Assembly: GCF_000720175.1 (NCBI RefSeq)
Contig: NZ_JOIX01000070.1
Location: forward strand, 1 to 39,163
Source of the DNA: Streptomyces sp. NRRL S-337
GTDB taxonomy: Bacteria > Actinomycetota > Actinomycetes > Streptomycetales > Streptomycetaceae
DNA length: 39,163 bases
Direction of reading: 5' to 3'
Below are positions 25,025 to 32,169 of the stretch, one piece after another; position 1 is the first letter of the stretch; every line of letters begins with the position of its first letter. A program made the translations under genes and the position numbers. The notes below the pieces were generated by a model, which had not been told where the DNA came from, did not search any database, and worked only from the letters and a program-made list of their open reading frames with translations.

Positions 25025-25072
25025 TGGTGGGCCATCAGGGGCTCGAACCCTGAACCAATGGATTAAAAGTCC
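25025..25072 (-). other. tRNA-Lys(UUU) 3' fragment: probable integration scar (att site)
   Basis: On the minus strand this 48-bp segment reads from the 3' side of the anticodon stem through the CTTTTAA anticodon loop, variable region, a perfect T-arm (CAGGG TTCGAGC CCCTG) and acceptor strand ATGGCCC to ACCA. Upstream, where the D-arm and 5' acceptor should be, GGGCC is found at about the right distance but the anticodon stem has only three pairs and no D-arm (no AGCTCA...GAGC) can be formed. A 3' fragment like this is what is left at the distal end after an element integrates into a tRNA gene; here the element would extend to the right and the intact gene be beyond the window. Confidence 0.75.
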
Positions 25073-25317
25073 CGGCGGTTTCATGATCGATGCTGCCGCT
25101 TGGTCCACCGCGGCCCGGTTCGGCCTGGTCTGACAGAACTTTCCTGACACCGTGTCCAGCTTCGGGCGGCCTCTGCCGCGTCGTCCGCTCACGCATCGCT
25201 CACGCATGGCGGGTGGCTGACCGCAATGCTGCGCCTCACTCCGGCAGTGGTCTGAATGTGGATCTCTCGCGCCGAGGGGCATCAGCCCGGGGTACTCGGC
25301 GCGACCAGGGTGGCCTA

Positions 25318-25378
25318 CGCAGGGCCGGCATGCTCCCGTGAGGGAAGTCCGTGGTGACCGCTATTGACGAGCTGCACT
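25318..25378. repeat. Copy 1 of a dispersed ~60-bp repeat
   Basis: The stretch ending CCGTGGTGACCGCTATTGA then CGAGCTGCAC is also found, with a few changes, at about 30286-30332 (GTGGTGACCGCCATTGAGAAG). Both carry ACGCAG, CCCGT and GGGAAAG/GGGAAG at similar distances, so these are diverged copies about 5 kb apart on the same strand. Confidence 0.55.
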
Positions 25379-25596
25379 TCGCAGGTGGCATCGACTCCGG
25401 TGAGACGCCTCTGGCCGCAGCGCGGCGCGAGCTGGCTGAGGAAACCGAGCTGGCCCCAGGGGCGGTCCTCGACCGGTCGCAGACGGGTCTGCTCCCTGAT
25501 GAGCAGGTGGACTTGCACTCGCACGCGTGGGCCTTGTGGTCAGACCTGAACTCGCTGCCGGATCGGTCGAACCGCCGCAGTTGCTGGCCGTGTTGA
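25351..25596 (+). pseudogene. Broken Nudix hydrolase gene
   Basis: An 81-codon frame starts at GTG 25351 (VTAIDELH), then jumps straight to a Nudix box GGIDSGETPLAAARRELAEE followed by TEL, matching GX5EX7REUXEEXGU except that the last Gly is Glu. Family members have about 30-40 residues of beta strands between VTAI.ELH and the box, which are missing here. The end (RSNRRSCWPC) is also not typical; the next segment SALAPDGSWREGHRG lies in another frame. Truncation plus frameshift make activity very unlikely. The first part recurs at 30.3 kb. Confidence 0.6.
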
Positions 25597-25643
25597 GCGC
25601 CCTGGCGCCAGACGGCTCTTGGCGTGAGGGACATCGCGGCTGA

Positions 25644-25730
25644 TTCAGGGGCACAGGGACGGCCGTATCAGGGCGAGCTGGATGGTCTCCTCGTAGCGGA
25701 CAGCGAGCTTGTCGTACCTGGTGGGCGAGT
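25644..25730 (-). pseudogene. IS5-like transposase C-terminal remnant
   Basis: The minus strand translates to a tail SPTRYDKLAVRYEETIQLAL then IRPSLCP and a stop at 25644. TRYDKLAVRYEETI is the conserved C-terminal motif of Streptomyces IS5-family transposases (the Y...R...K...E end of the DDE domain). Nothing of the upstream catalytic part remains, so this is a deletion relic. Confidence 0.7.
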
Positions 25731-25745
25731 GAGGAGGCGACGGTG

Positions 25746-25775
25746 AAGCCTGCGGCATGATGGCGCCGCAGGCTT
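25746..25775 (-). terminator. Terminator after the first secreted-protein gene
   Basis: Perfect 11-bp stem AAGCCTGCGGC / GCCGCAGGCTT with an 8-nt loop, 23 bp beyond the stop codon of the minus-strand gene at 25798. Confidence 0.75.
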
Positions 25776-25797
25776 CCTTGCGTCTCCGGCCGTTGAT

Positions 25798-26196
25798 TCA
25801 GTACCGAATGACTACCTTATTCACGTACAAAGTGGAGCCGAAGGAAACCCCGCTGAGGGTGAAGTAGTAGTCACCCTTAGACTCATCACCCCACGAGGTC
25901 GTGTTGCAGTAATTGGTTCGGGTCCCGTGATCCTCATCCGGTCCGAATACATCCTTGTACAGGGTGAGGGCAGCGGCTTTGAATCCGTCGGCAGTGTCCG
26001 TTGAGCACCCACTGAACTGAACCGACGTTCTTGCACTGTCGCGGTTACCATCTGGCCAACGCTTCGATTCATTATTGACATGCCAGTCTGATATGTACGT
26101 GCTCCGGCTTCCCTCCGCGTGGGCTGGAACAGCACCTACGAATCCCAAAAAAAGAGATCCGGCAATTACTCCGGTGACGCGATGGCTTGCATGCAT
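25798..26196 (-). CDS. Small secreted protein, copy A of a two-cysteine pair
   Basis: 132 aa from ATG 26196. Sec signal peptide: basic HASHR, hydrophobic VTGVIAGSLFLGFVGAVP, cleavage after AHA, leaving a mature protein of about 103 aa starting EGSRSTYISDW. Two Cys (FSGC and NYC) probably form a disulfide; the motif DVFGPD, SWGDES and GDYYFTLSG are shared with the paralog at 26866. The two are about 45 percent identical by eye in the mature part and are encoded divergently. Base composition is clearly lower in GC than the flanking core genes. I recognise no family. A secreted effector, bacteriocin-like protein or inhibitor would fit, but nothing in the sequence decides. Confidence 0.75.
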   Translation of the reverse strand: MHASHRVTGVIAGSLFLGFVGAVPAHAEGSRSTYISDWHVNNESKRWPDGNRDSARTSVQFSGCSTDTADGFKAAALTLYKDVFGPDEDHGTRTNYCNTTSWGDESKGDYYFTLSGVSFGSTLYVNKVVIRY

Positions 26197-26865
26197 TACC
26201 TGTCTCACTTCCCCCGCATGGCGCGGTACTCGGTGACCGAAGGCGCCGGGCAACGGAATATTCGCCCCCCGACGACTAGTCCTAGTGATTGCGCTAGAGG
26301 AAATTAGCCATACAGCTTTGGCGAAAGCAACGACGTTTACGGCTTGTGGCCGGAACTCTCCAGCCGTCGGTACAGCCACTGCGGGGCGCTCACGAGCTCC
26401 AAGTTGGCCCTGTTGGTCTGATCGTGCAGGGAGAATGAGCTGTCAGGGATGCCAGCCGATCGGCCAAACTTCGGCATTTCAATGCCGCGCCGTCAGAAAA
26501 ACTGGCCGAATATCGCCGCGTGGACCTCAACTTGCATCCGAACCGGAATCGATACGTTCCGCTTTGCTCGCGGATCAGTACACCCCACTACCGACACCCG
26601 TCCGTGCAATGTATGCATTTTCGGCCAACCTGCCTCTCGGCTACACATGCCCCTTCACCGGCACCAGCCCGCACTTGGGCCGGAATCTGAGGGGACCCTC
26701 GCTGGAGGCCACAGGCGCACAGCGCTCCACTTTGGCGCAAATATTCGAATAAACGTTGCGGGAACCCCCGTATCGGTCAGATGATCCGTTCGCCGCTCCC
26801 AGCCGAGTCCTCGGCCGCGCCCTTCAAGGGGTTGCACACGGGGGAGCCTGAACTTAGGGGGAAAG
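26197..26865. other. Low-GC divergent region between the secreted paralogs
   Basis: 669 bp containing the promoters of both genes, probably including AATATTCG-bearing boxes at about 26256 and 26742. One small minus-strand frame is listed separately. No tRNA, terminator or other gene is convincing. Confidence 0.45.
26337..26477 (-). CDS. Possible 46-aa small protein or gene remnant
   Basis: The minus strand encodes 46 aa from ATG 26477 to TAA 26339-26337, beginning MPKFGRSAGIPDSS and ending RANLELVSAPQWLYRRLESS then GHKP. Amino-acid composition is protein-like and the tail looks like a folded protein end, but there is no ribosome site and I know no family. It may be a fragment of a larger gene. 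Confidence 0.3.
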   Translation of the reverse strand: MPKFGRSAGIPDSSFSLHDQTNRANLELVSAPQWLYRRLESSGHKP

Positions 26866-27285
26866 ATGCGAGTTTCACGCGTTACCGGTGCTGCACTGTC
26901 TGGCGTTCTGGCCACTGTCGCCTTCGGAGCCGTCCCGGCGCACGCGGAAGGGAGCAAGTCGACGTACATCTCGTACTGGGCCACCAGCAAGGAGTCCGGT
27001 CGCTGGCACGACGGCAACAACGATGGCGCGAGCACCACGGTCCGTTTCTACAACTGCGCGGCGGCCAGCTCGCCCGGCACGAAGACGAGCGCGGCAATTA
27101 CGGTGTGGGAAGATGTCTTCGGCCCGGACACGAACAAGGGTCAGAAGAGCGATGTGTGCAGCAGCACCAAGTCGTGGGGGCGTCTCGCGGAGGGTGATTA
27201 CTACTTCAGCCTCGACAAGATCAACGGAACTTCGGGGCAGGGGACGTTTCATCTGAATGCGAAGCCCGTCAAGATAGCGTGGTAA
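26866..27285 (+). CDS. Small secreted protein, copy B of a two-cysteine pair
   Basis: 139 aa from ATG 26866, preceded by AGGGGGAAAG. Signal peptide MRVSRVTGAALSGVLATVAF with cleavage after AHA gives a mature protein of about 111 aa starting EGSKSTYISYW. It shares with copy A the N-terminal EGS..STYIS.W, RW.DGN, two Cys (YNC, DVC), DVFGPD, SWG, GDYYFSL and a beta-strand-like tail. Its stop is followed after 19 bp by a terminator and then by the ABC ATPase gene. That neighbour suggests export, immunity or resistance for a secreted peptide, by analogy with lactococcin-972-type loci; the sequence itself does not resemble that bacteriocin enough to assign it. Confidence 0.8.
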   Translation: MRVSRVTGAALSGVLATVAFGAVPAHAEGSKSTYISYWATSKESGRWHDGNNDGASTTVRFYNCAAASSPGTKTSAAITVWEDVFGPDTNKGQKSDVCSSTKSWGRLAEGDYYFSLDKINGTSGQGTFHLNAKPVKIAW

Positions 27286-27304
27286 CCGTTCAGTCATGAA
27301 GCGT

Positions 27305-27338
27305 CGGCCGGGAGCGTAACGCGCTCCCGGCCGGCTTT
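27305..27338 (+). terminator. Terminator between secreted-protein and ABC genes
   Basis: Perfect 12-bp stem CGGCCGGGAGCG / CGCTCCCGGCCG with a TAACG loop and a short GCTTTCGTT tail, 19 bp after the stop. The ABC operon therefore needs read-through or its own promoter within the 28 bp left, so partial read-through is likely. Confidence 0.8.
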
Positions 27339-27366
27339 CGTTCGGCTCGCGAGAAGCAAGGATGGC

Positions 27367-28110
27367 ATGTCTCTGAAATTCACTCGGTGTTCCTTCCAAT
27401 ACGGCCGGAAGGTCCCCGTCCTCAACAGGCTCGATCTCTCCATCGAACACCGAGCCACTGTCCTTCTCGGGCCGAACGGGGCGGGCAAATCGACTCTTCT
27501 TGGCATCGCCGCCTCATGGATCTCACCGAGTGAGGGCACCGTCACCTGGCGGGGAACCGATCCCTCTCAGTCGAAATCGCAGGCGGCTTACCGGAAGGCG
27601 GTGGGCTGGCTGCCTCAGAACGTCAAACCCATGCCCGGACTCACGGTGCGCGAGAATGTGGCCTACATCGGCTGGTTGAAAGGGATGCCCCGTTCCGACG
27701 CCTGGGATCAGTCACGCGATGCCCTGGAACGCGTGAAGCTGGGCAGCCTTGCCGACCGGAAGAGCCATCAGCTCTCTGGTGGCCAACTACGACGCATGGG
27801 TATCGCCGGAACGCTCGTCCACAGCAGCGAAATCGTGCTGCTTGATGAACCGACGGCGGGCCTCGACCCCTCGCAACGGCAGATCTTCCGCGACCTCGTC
27901 ACCAACCTGCTGTCCGACATCCAGGTGGTGGTATCGACCCACCAGACCGAGGACCTCGATGCCATGTACGACCATGTCGTCATCCTCGACAAGGGTCAGG
28001 TCCGCTTCGAGGGCGACACCCACAGCTTCCTAGCCCTCGCCCCACAGGGAACCCCCGAGGGACGTCGGGCAGAGGGCGCGTACACCCAGCTGATCGCTCA
28101 GGAGGTGTGA
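27367..28110 (+). CDS. ABC transporter ATP-binding protein
   Basis: 247 aa, all nucleotide-binding motifs present: Walker A GPNGAGKST (about residue 35), Q-loop GWLPQNVKP, signature LSGGQLRRMG, Walker B IVLLDEPTAGLD, H-loop VVVSTHQTED. The shape is that of ABC-2-type exporters' single ATPase. It is the first of three tightly packed genes; the next starts four bases after its stop. With two membrane proteins this makes an export or immunity system of unknown substrate. Confidence 0.93.
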   Translation: MSLKFTRCSFQYGRKVPVLNRLDLSIEHRATVLLGPNGAGKSTLLGIAASWISPSEGTVTWRGTDPSQSKSQAAYRKAVGWLPQNVKPMPGLTVRENVAYIGWLKGMPRSDAWDQSRDALERVKLGSLADRKSHQLSGGQLRRMGIAGTLVHSSEIVLLDEPTAGLDPSQRQIFRDLVTNLLSDIQVVVSTHQTEDLDAMYDHVVILDKGQVRFEGDTHSFLALAPQGTPEGRRAEGAYTQLIAQEV

Positions 28111-28113
28111 GCC

Positions 28114-29397
28114 GTGCTGTGGCGTACCGTTCTACGCTCCTCCTCCGCCACCTGGCTGGCTCCTCTGCTGGCCGCATTCGTCGCCCTGCTCCTGTCGGAC
28201 GACCTCACCGCCAAGGTGACCCACGGCTACTGGCCCAGCGCCCTGGGGGCCGCCAACTTCGCGCTGCCCTTCGTCGCCCCCGCGTGCGCCACCGCCGGTG
28301 CCTGGGAAGGCACCCGCTTCACCCGCGGCAATGTGGCCGGCTGGGCCCCGACCCGCTCAACCATCGGCATCGCTCTGCCACTTCTGGTACCCGTCTTCGT
28401 ACTGGGAGCGGTCGGCATGGCAGTCGCCGCCGCCCTGACCATCGCCACGGGCCAGCCCGATGTCGGCACGCCGCCGATCGGCATGGTGCTCGTCTGGCTG
28501 GTCATCCTCGCCGCCCACTCCATGGCCGGCTTCCTGCTCGGCAAACGCCTTCCTCTGGTGATCGCCACACCTTTGGCGCTCGTCCTCAGCTTCGTCCTGA
28601 CCGCCTACCCGGCCGCCATGGAACCGCTGTGGCTGCGCCATATGGTCACCGGCGGCATGTCCTCGTGCTGCTCTCTCGACCAGAGCCCCGACTGGCGCGC
28701 CGCCGCCAGCGCCCTCGTACTGGCCCTCGGAGTGATCAGCGCGTGTGCACTGGCCCTGACCGCACTGCAGCAGCGGACGCGCGCTGTCCTGATCAGCACA
28801 GCGCTGGTGGTCGGCCTGGCTGGCAGCAGTTGGCTCGCCTACGGGCTGCCTGCCGACCCCGTCACACCCCGTACCGAGGATCAGTTGCAATGCGCCGGGG
28901 AGAACCCGCGCATCTGCCTGTGGCCAGAGCTGTCCCGGCAAGCCGCCATGATCCGCGAGAACGCCTCTGACGCCCGGCATCGTCTCCAGAAGGCCGGGCT
29001 TGCCGTCCCCAAGACGCTCACCATGGAGGAACATTCAGGAGGTGACGCCTTGTTCATCGGCACCTGGCCTGACCCCAGCGCCTCAGAGGTGCGCGCAGGC
29101 GTGGGCACCGCCCTGTTGCCATCAGACCCCCCGGCTTGTGCCCAGTCCGGCAGCGACTTCCCCGGCGCTGACGCCTACGGACCCACCGCAGCATGGCTCG
29201 CCCTGACCGCCGGAGCCGAATCACAAGAGGCAGCCGGCCGTTACGGGGCGAAGGAAGCCGAGGTGGCGGCGCGCGTCCAGCAGTCCTCCCACAACGAGCA
29301 ACTGGCCTGGTTCCAGCACAACAGCAAGGCCCTGCGCGACTGCACAACCCACCCCGCTCCAATCCCCTCAGCCCACGCCCGGGAGACATCGCAATGA
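28114..29397 (+). CDS. ABC-associated membrane protein with large C-terminal extracytoplasmic part
   Basis: 427 aa from GTG 28114. About seven membrane helices in the first 245 residues (first WLAPLLAAFVALLL; last AVLISTALVVGLAGSSWLAY), then a soluble segment of about 180 residues containing the cysteines in QCAGENPRICLWPE, which recurs in Streptomyces ABC-linked membrane proteins. It is presumably the permease or an immunity-type partner of the ATPase at 27367. No ABC-2 coupling helix signature is plain enough to name the family. The downstream ATG overlaps the stop (ATGA at 29394-29397), showing translational coupling. Confidence 0.75.
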   Translation: MLWRTVLRSSSATWLAPLLAAFVALLLSDDLTAKVTHGYWPSALGAANFALPFVAPACATAGAWEGTRFTRGNVAGWAPTRSTIGIALPLLVPVFVLGAVGMAVAAALTIATGQPDVGTPPIGMVLVWLVILAAHSMAGFLLGKRLPLVIATPLALVLSFVLTAYPAAMEPLWLRHMVTGGMSSCCSLDQSPDWRAAASALVLALGVISACALALTALQQRTRAVLISTALVVGLAGSSWLAYGLPADPVTPRTEDQLQCAGENPRICLWPELSRQAAMIRENASDARHRLQKAGLAVPKTLTMEEHSGGDALFIGTWPDPSASEVRAGVGTALLPSDPPACAQSGSDFPGADAYGPTAAWLALTAGAESQEAAGRYGAKEAEVAARVQQSSHNEQLAWFQHNSKALRDCTTHPAPIPSAHARETSQ

Positions 29398-29999
29398 TCT
29401 GGTGGCTCAAGGCCAAGGGCGCCCCGGCCGTCGCAGCGGCCACACTCGCGGTATACGTCATGGCCATCGTCGTACGCGAGGAAGCCATCCCCGTACCTGC
29501 GGTCGTAGGCCCCTCAGGCCAGCTCCTGGTCACACAAATCCTCGGAGTGCTCCCGGTCGTCCTGCTCCTGCACGGCATCGACCGCGGCGACACCATCACC
29601 GAAGAGGTCGCACTGCGCCACACAGGCCGACGCAACCTTGCGCTCTGCTGCGCTTTCGCCCTTCTGACCCTGCTGCTGGCAGCCGGCGTCCAGCTCCTGT
29701 GGGACCGGCCGGAAGCTCTCTCCCTTGCCCGCAACTGCATCGGCCTCCTCGGAGCCGCGCTCATCGTCCGCGCTGTTCTGGGTGCCGGCGTCGCCTCGAT
29801 CTGCGTCGCAGCGGTCCCCCTCGCCTGCGCGGCCGCCGGCCGGAGACCAGGAGGCTCACCGCAACCCTGGGCCTGGCCCATCCAGGAACCCACGTCTGGC
29901 CTGGGCGCCGCCGAGGCCAGCGTGCTCTTCGCAATCGGCTGCGCAGTCGTGCTCTGGAAGAGCCGCCCCCTGCTCAACCCGCTTGCCCGCACCACCTGA
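29394..29999 (+). CDS. Small membrane protein, third gene of the ABC operon
   Basis: 201 aa from the ATG that overlaps the preceding stop by four bases. Five or six hydrophobic helices (GAPAVAAATLAVYVMAIVV; LLVTQILGVLPVVLLL; LALCCAFALLTLLLAAGV; LLGAALIVRAVLGAGV; VASICVAAVPLACAAA; a last one near the C-terminus). No recognised domain. Coupling and strand suggest it works with the two preceding genes as a second membrane subunit or accessory protein. Followed by a terminator at 30084-30122. Confidence 0.75.
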   Translation: MIWWLKAKGAPAVAAATLAVYVMAIVVREEAIPVPAVVGPSGQLLVTQILGVLPVVLLLHGIDRGDTITEEVALRHTGRRNLALCCAFALLTLLLAAGVQLLWDRPEALSLARNCIGLLGAALIVRAVLGAGVASICVAAVPLACAAAGRRPGGSPQPWAWPIQEPTSGLGAAEASVLFAIGCAVVLWKSRPLLNPLARTT

Positions 30000-30083
30000 C
30001 CGCGGCTTCGAACCTCGACCTCCGGCCGGAGAACCCACTCCGGTGCCGTGAGACTTCGCTGGCCAGCTGAGAGCACACAACGA

Positions 30084-30122
30084 CGAGGGCCTCGACCAAG
30101 ACCTGGACGGGGCCTTCGTTTT
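30084..30122 (+). terminator. Intrinsic terminator of the ABC operon
   Basis: An 11-bp stem CGAGGGCCTCG / CGGGGCCTTCG (two G-T pairs) with a 13-nt loop is followed directly by TTTT, 85 bp after the stop codon at 29999. Confidence 0.75.
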
Positions 30123-30285
30123 CCCTGCAGGGCAGTTGCGGAGGATACGAAATTCAGGCTCGGATCGGATCTATGTCGGGGTAAGGGTCTTGTAGCCAGA
30201 GGCGAATTTTCTCCCAGCCGACACAGGGCCCCGCTCGGGCACTCCGTCGGCTCCGCCCCCTCGTCCCCGACGCAGCTCGCACGCG

Positions 30286-30332
30286 CCCGTAGGGGAAAGC
30301 CCGTGGTGACCGCCATTGAGAAGCTGCACCGC
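30286..30332. repeat. Copy 2 of the dispersed repeat (remnant of a Nudix-like start)
   Basis: CCGTGGTGACCGCCATTGAG followed by AAGCTGCAC parallels 25352-25378 with an ACGCAG/CCCGT/GGGAAAG lead-in. Downstream (RRRAQAADSGTTAFTYE, stop at 30381) it does not continue like the 25.3-kb copy. Probably the 5' end of a lost gene of the same family. Confidence 0.5.
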
Positions 30333-30434
30333 CGGCGTGCGCAGGCCGCCGACTCGGGCACCACGGCCTTCACGTACGAGTGATAGCCAAGCAAGGCGCC
30401 ATCCTGGAGACCCAGCGATTCGTAGCTTTCTGGG

Positions 30435-30971
30435 GTGACGGTCAAGTACGAGAGCCATGGGTTGCCTCTGGACGAGTATCAGCTTTCGCGGGCTGATCAC
30501 CGTCGTCAGAGCGAGGCCGACGAGATAGCCGCCTGGGTGGAGCGGCAGGTCGCGAAAGCACCTCCCTGGTCCGAGGAGCAGTACCAGCGGGTGCAGGCGA
30601 TGCTTGATGGCCACACTGCGCCACCGCCGTGGGAGTACATGAGATGGCGCGTGCGTCTCTACTGTGGGCACATTCAGGAGATCGAGCGGCACTGCCGCGA
30701 TGCCCGCCCCGATAGGGACACGCAAGATACCCGGTGCTCCGAGTGCGGCAAGGACCCTGCGGTGATTGTGGCCTTCGAGGTGATCGGGGCGGTGGCCGAG
30801 CCGCCGAAGGCTCCGAAGGCTCCGAAGGCTCCGAAGGCTCCGAAGACAAACTCCCAGAACACTGCGTCACGTCCCGGTCGCACAAGTCGCCGGACGAAGG
30901 CTGATCTGGAGGCAGAGAACTCAGCGCTTCGTGCCGAAATCGAGCGTCTTCGCCGCAGTGACACCAAGTAG
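30435..30971 (+). CDS. Hypothetical protein with CxxC pair and (PKA)n linker
   Basis: 178 aa, start at GTG 30435 with only GGG in front, so tentative. An N-terminal helical part (residues 1-70), then YCGHIQEIERHC and RCSECGK, which could bind a metal, a linker of five PK(A) repeats encoded by a 9-bp tandem repeat, and a C-terminal heptad coil (TKADLEAENSALRAEIERLR). I do not recognise the family. The layout suggests a small DNA- or protein-binding accessory protein. It lies between the ABC operon and the minus-strand gene set without sharing a strand with the latter. Confidence 0.6.
   Translation: MTVKYESHGLPLDEYQLSRADHRRQSEADEIAAWVERQVAKAPPWSEEQYQRVQAMLDGHTAPPPWEYMRWRVRLYCGHIQEIERHCRDARPDRDTQDTRCSECGKDPAVIVAFEVIGAVAEPPKAPKAPKAPKAPKTNSQNTASRPGRTSRRTKADLEAENSALRAEIERLRRSDTK
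30804..30846 (+). repeat. 9-bp tandem repeat CCGAAGGCT, about 4.7 copies
   Basis: In-frame repeat encoding PKA units inside the hypothetical gene at 30435. Exact copies suggest recent slippage and therefore possible length variation between strains. Confidence 0.85.
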
Positions 30972-31023
30972 ATACGGCACCCTCTGGGTCGGCTACGGAG
31001 CAGCGCGCCCCGTTGTGCGCTGG

Positions 31024-32160
31024 TCAACGGTCTTCGACCAGCATGTGCCAGCTGGGTGTGGCCAACGCGGTAGCGAGTAGATATCTGCTGGTGATCCAGT
31101 CGGTGCCGCCTCGGGCGACGGCCTGTCGTATGGCGGCGCTCTCGGCTGGACCGGGGACGGAGGGCCGATCCCTGCGGGCCCGCATGAAGTGTTTGAAGAG
31201 CTGGGGGAGTTGTTCGGGGCGCGTTCCGCTCTTCTCCTTGAGGGAGAAAAGCGGAAGGAACCAGGTATCGAACGTTCGCTGGGTGGCGGCATTGGCGCGG
31301 TAGGCCCGGTACACCGCCTGGAGGTCGGCGGTGTGGTCGTAGGGGAGGTGTCCGTGGAGGGCGTACTTCAGCTGGGTGCCGTGGTGTTCGCGGAAGTGCT
31401 GGCCGTGGGCGGCGATGTGGTTGGCGGCGTTCTGGGTGATCGTCATGACCGCCGTGTCCGCCTGGTGCCGGCGTGCTGCGCCGAGCACGGTGGCGTGGAC
31501 GCCGACGCGTGGGTCCAGGACGAGGCCGGGGAGTCCGAGGGGTGTGAGGCCGATGCCGTGGTCGCGGGTGCGGGAGATGATCAGGCGGCGGCTGCTGATA
31601 CTGCTGGCCGTGTTCTGCAGGTGTTTGGGCTGGGCGCGGTGGCTTGAGTGGATGTCGGTCCGGTCGAGGACGGGGCGGTCCTTCGCGAGCTCGGCGACAA
31701 GGTGACGTGTGGTGCGGTCATGGATGTCGGTGCTGCCGCACGCGTTGCAGGCATGGCTGCCGCGGCCGGTCATGTGGCGGCAGGACCGGCAGGTGGGGAC
31801 GGTCTCGTGGCTGATCACGAGGGTGCCGGAGCGCAGGTTGTCTTCGATCATTTCCAGGGCCAGGGCGGCGACCTCGGGATCGGTGTCGGTCATGGTGCCG
31901 GCTGCCGGTTGGGGATCGGGCGGGTACTTGGCGGCTATGAGGCGGGCCTCGAACTCCGTGCGGGTGACCGTTACGCCGTCGGTGGTGCGGTGGCGTAAGT
32001 CGCCGTCGAGGGTGACCGTGTTCCACAGGTGGGGTGTGGGCGGTGAGCCGAGGATGGCGTTGAGTGCTGCGGCCAGGCGGATGCCGACGGCCTTACCGGG
32101 CTTGGTCTGGAAGGTGAAAGTGCCGTTCTGGACCGGGCCGTTGAAGAACAGAGGGCGCAC
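31024..32160 (-). CDS. MetRS-like class I aminoacyl-tRNA synthetase homologue lacking the HIGH motif
   Basis: 378 aa. The N-terminus LFFNGPVQNGTFTFQTKPGK aligns with the class I start ...P.PNG.LHxGH..., but HxGH is replaced by TFQT. A zinc-knuckle-like C-x2-C-x10-C-x2-C (C124, C127, C138, C141) sits where MetRS has its CxxC...CxxC knuckle. Further on, ISRTRDHGIGLTPLGLPGLV resembles MetRS ISR..D.GI.lP, and LKYALHGHLPYD the strand before KMSKS; no KMSKS is present, though KEKSG occurs. It is last in a minus-strand operon, 9 bp after the histidine phosphatase. Probably not a working synthetase; perhaps a tRNA- or aminoacyl-adenylate-binding relative. Homology is my reading and weak. Confidence 0.5.
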   Translation of the reverse strand: MRPLFFNGPVQNGTFTFQTKPGKAVGIRLAAALNAILGSPPTPHLWNTVTLDGDLRHRTTDGVTVTRTEFEARLIAAKYPPDPQPAAGTMTDTDPEVAALALEMIEDNLRSGTLVISHETVPTCRSCRHMTGRGSHACNACGSTDIHDRTTRHLVAELAKDRPVLDRTDIHSSHRAQPKHLQNTASSISSRRLIISRTRDHGIGLTPLGLPGLVLDPRVGVHATVLGAARRHQADTAVMTITQNAANHIAAHGQHFREHHGTQLKYALHGHLPYDHTADLQAVYRAYRANAATQRTFDTWFLPLFSLKEKSGTRPEQLPQLFKHFMRARRDRPSVPGPAESAAIRQAVARGGTDWITSRYLLATALATPSWHMLVEDR

Positions 32161-32169
32161 GAGCCGCTC

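Larger units (their letters stand above)
30000..30434. other. Region without a supportable gene after the ABC operon
   Basis: 435 bp. Contains the operon's terminator and, at about 30286-30332, the second copy of the VTAIEKLH-encoding repeat seen at 25.3 kb. A frame covering 30048-30383 has no plausible N-terminus and is treated as a remnant. Confidence 0.5.

Noticed and set aside
21752..25066. Very long open frame (about 1100 codons) on the plus strand
   Set aside because: It runs through the riboswitch leader, the DUF2332 gene in another frame and antisense to the PP2C gene. Composition is Arg/Pro/Gly-rich and it has no domain; long non-coding frames are common in high-GC DNA.
25022..25115. 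Complete tRNA gene
   Set aside because: The T-arm, anticodon loop and 3' acceptor fit tRNA-Lys, but no D-arm can be formed and the anticodon stem has only three pairs; treated as a 3' fragment.
26449..26784. 111-codon plus-strand frame between the secreted paralogs
   Set aside because: No ribosome site fit, odd composition (many His, Arg, Thr), overlaps the promoter of the plus-strand gene and a more protein-like small frame on the other strand.
30048..30383. 111-codon frame after the ABC operon
   Set aside because: Spans the terminator and a dispersed repeat, lacks a ribosome site and domain; only the VTAIEKLH part looks once coding.
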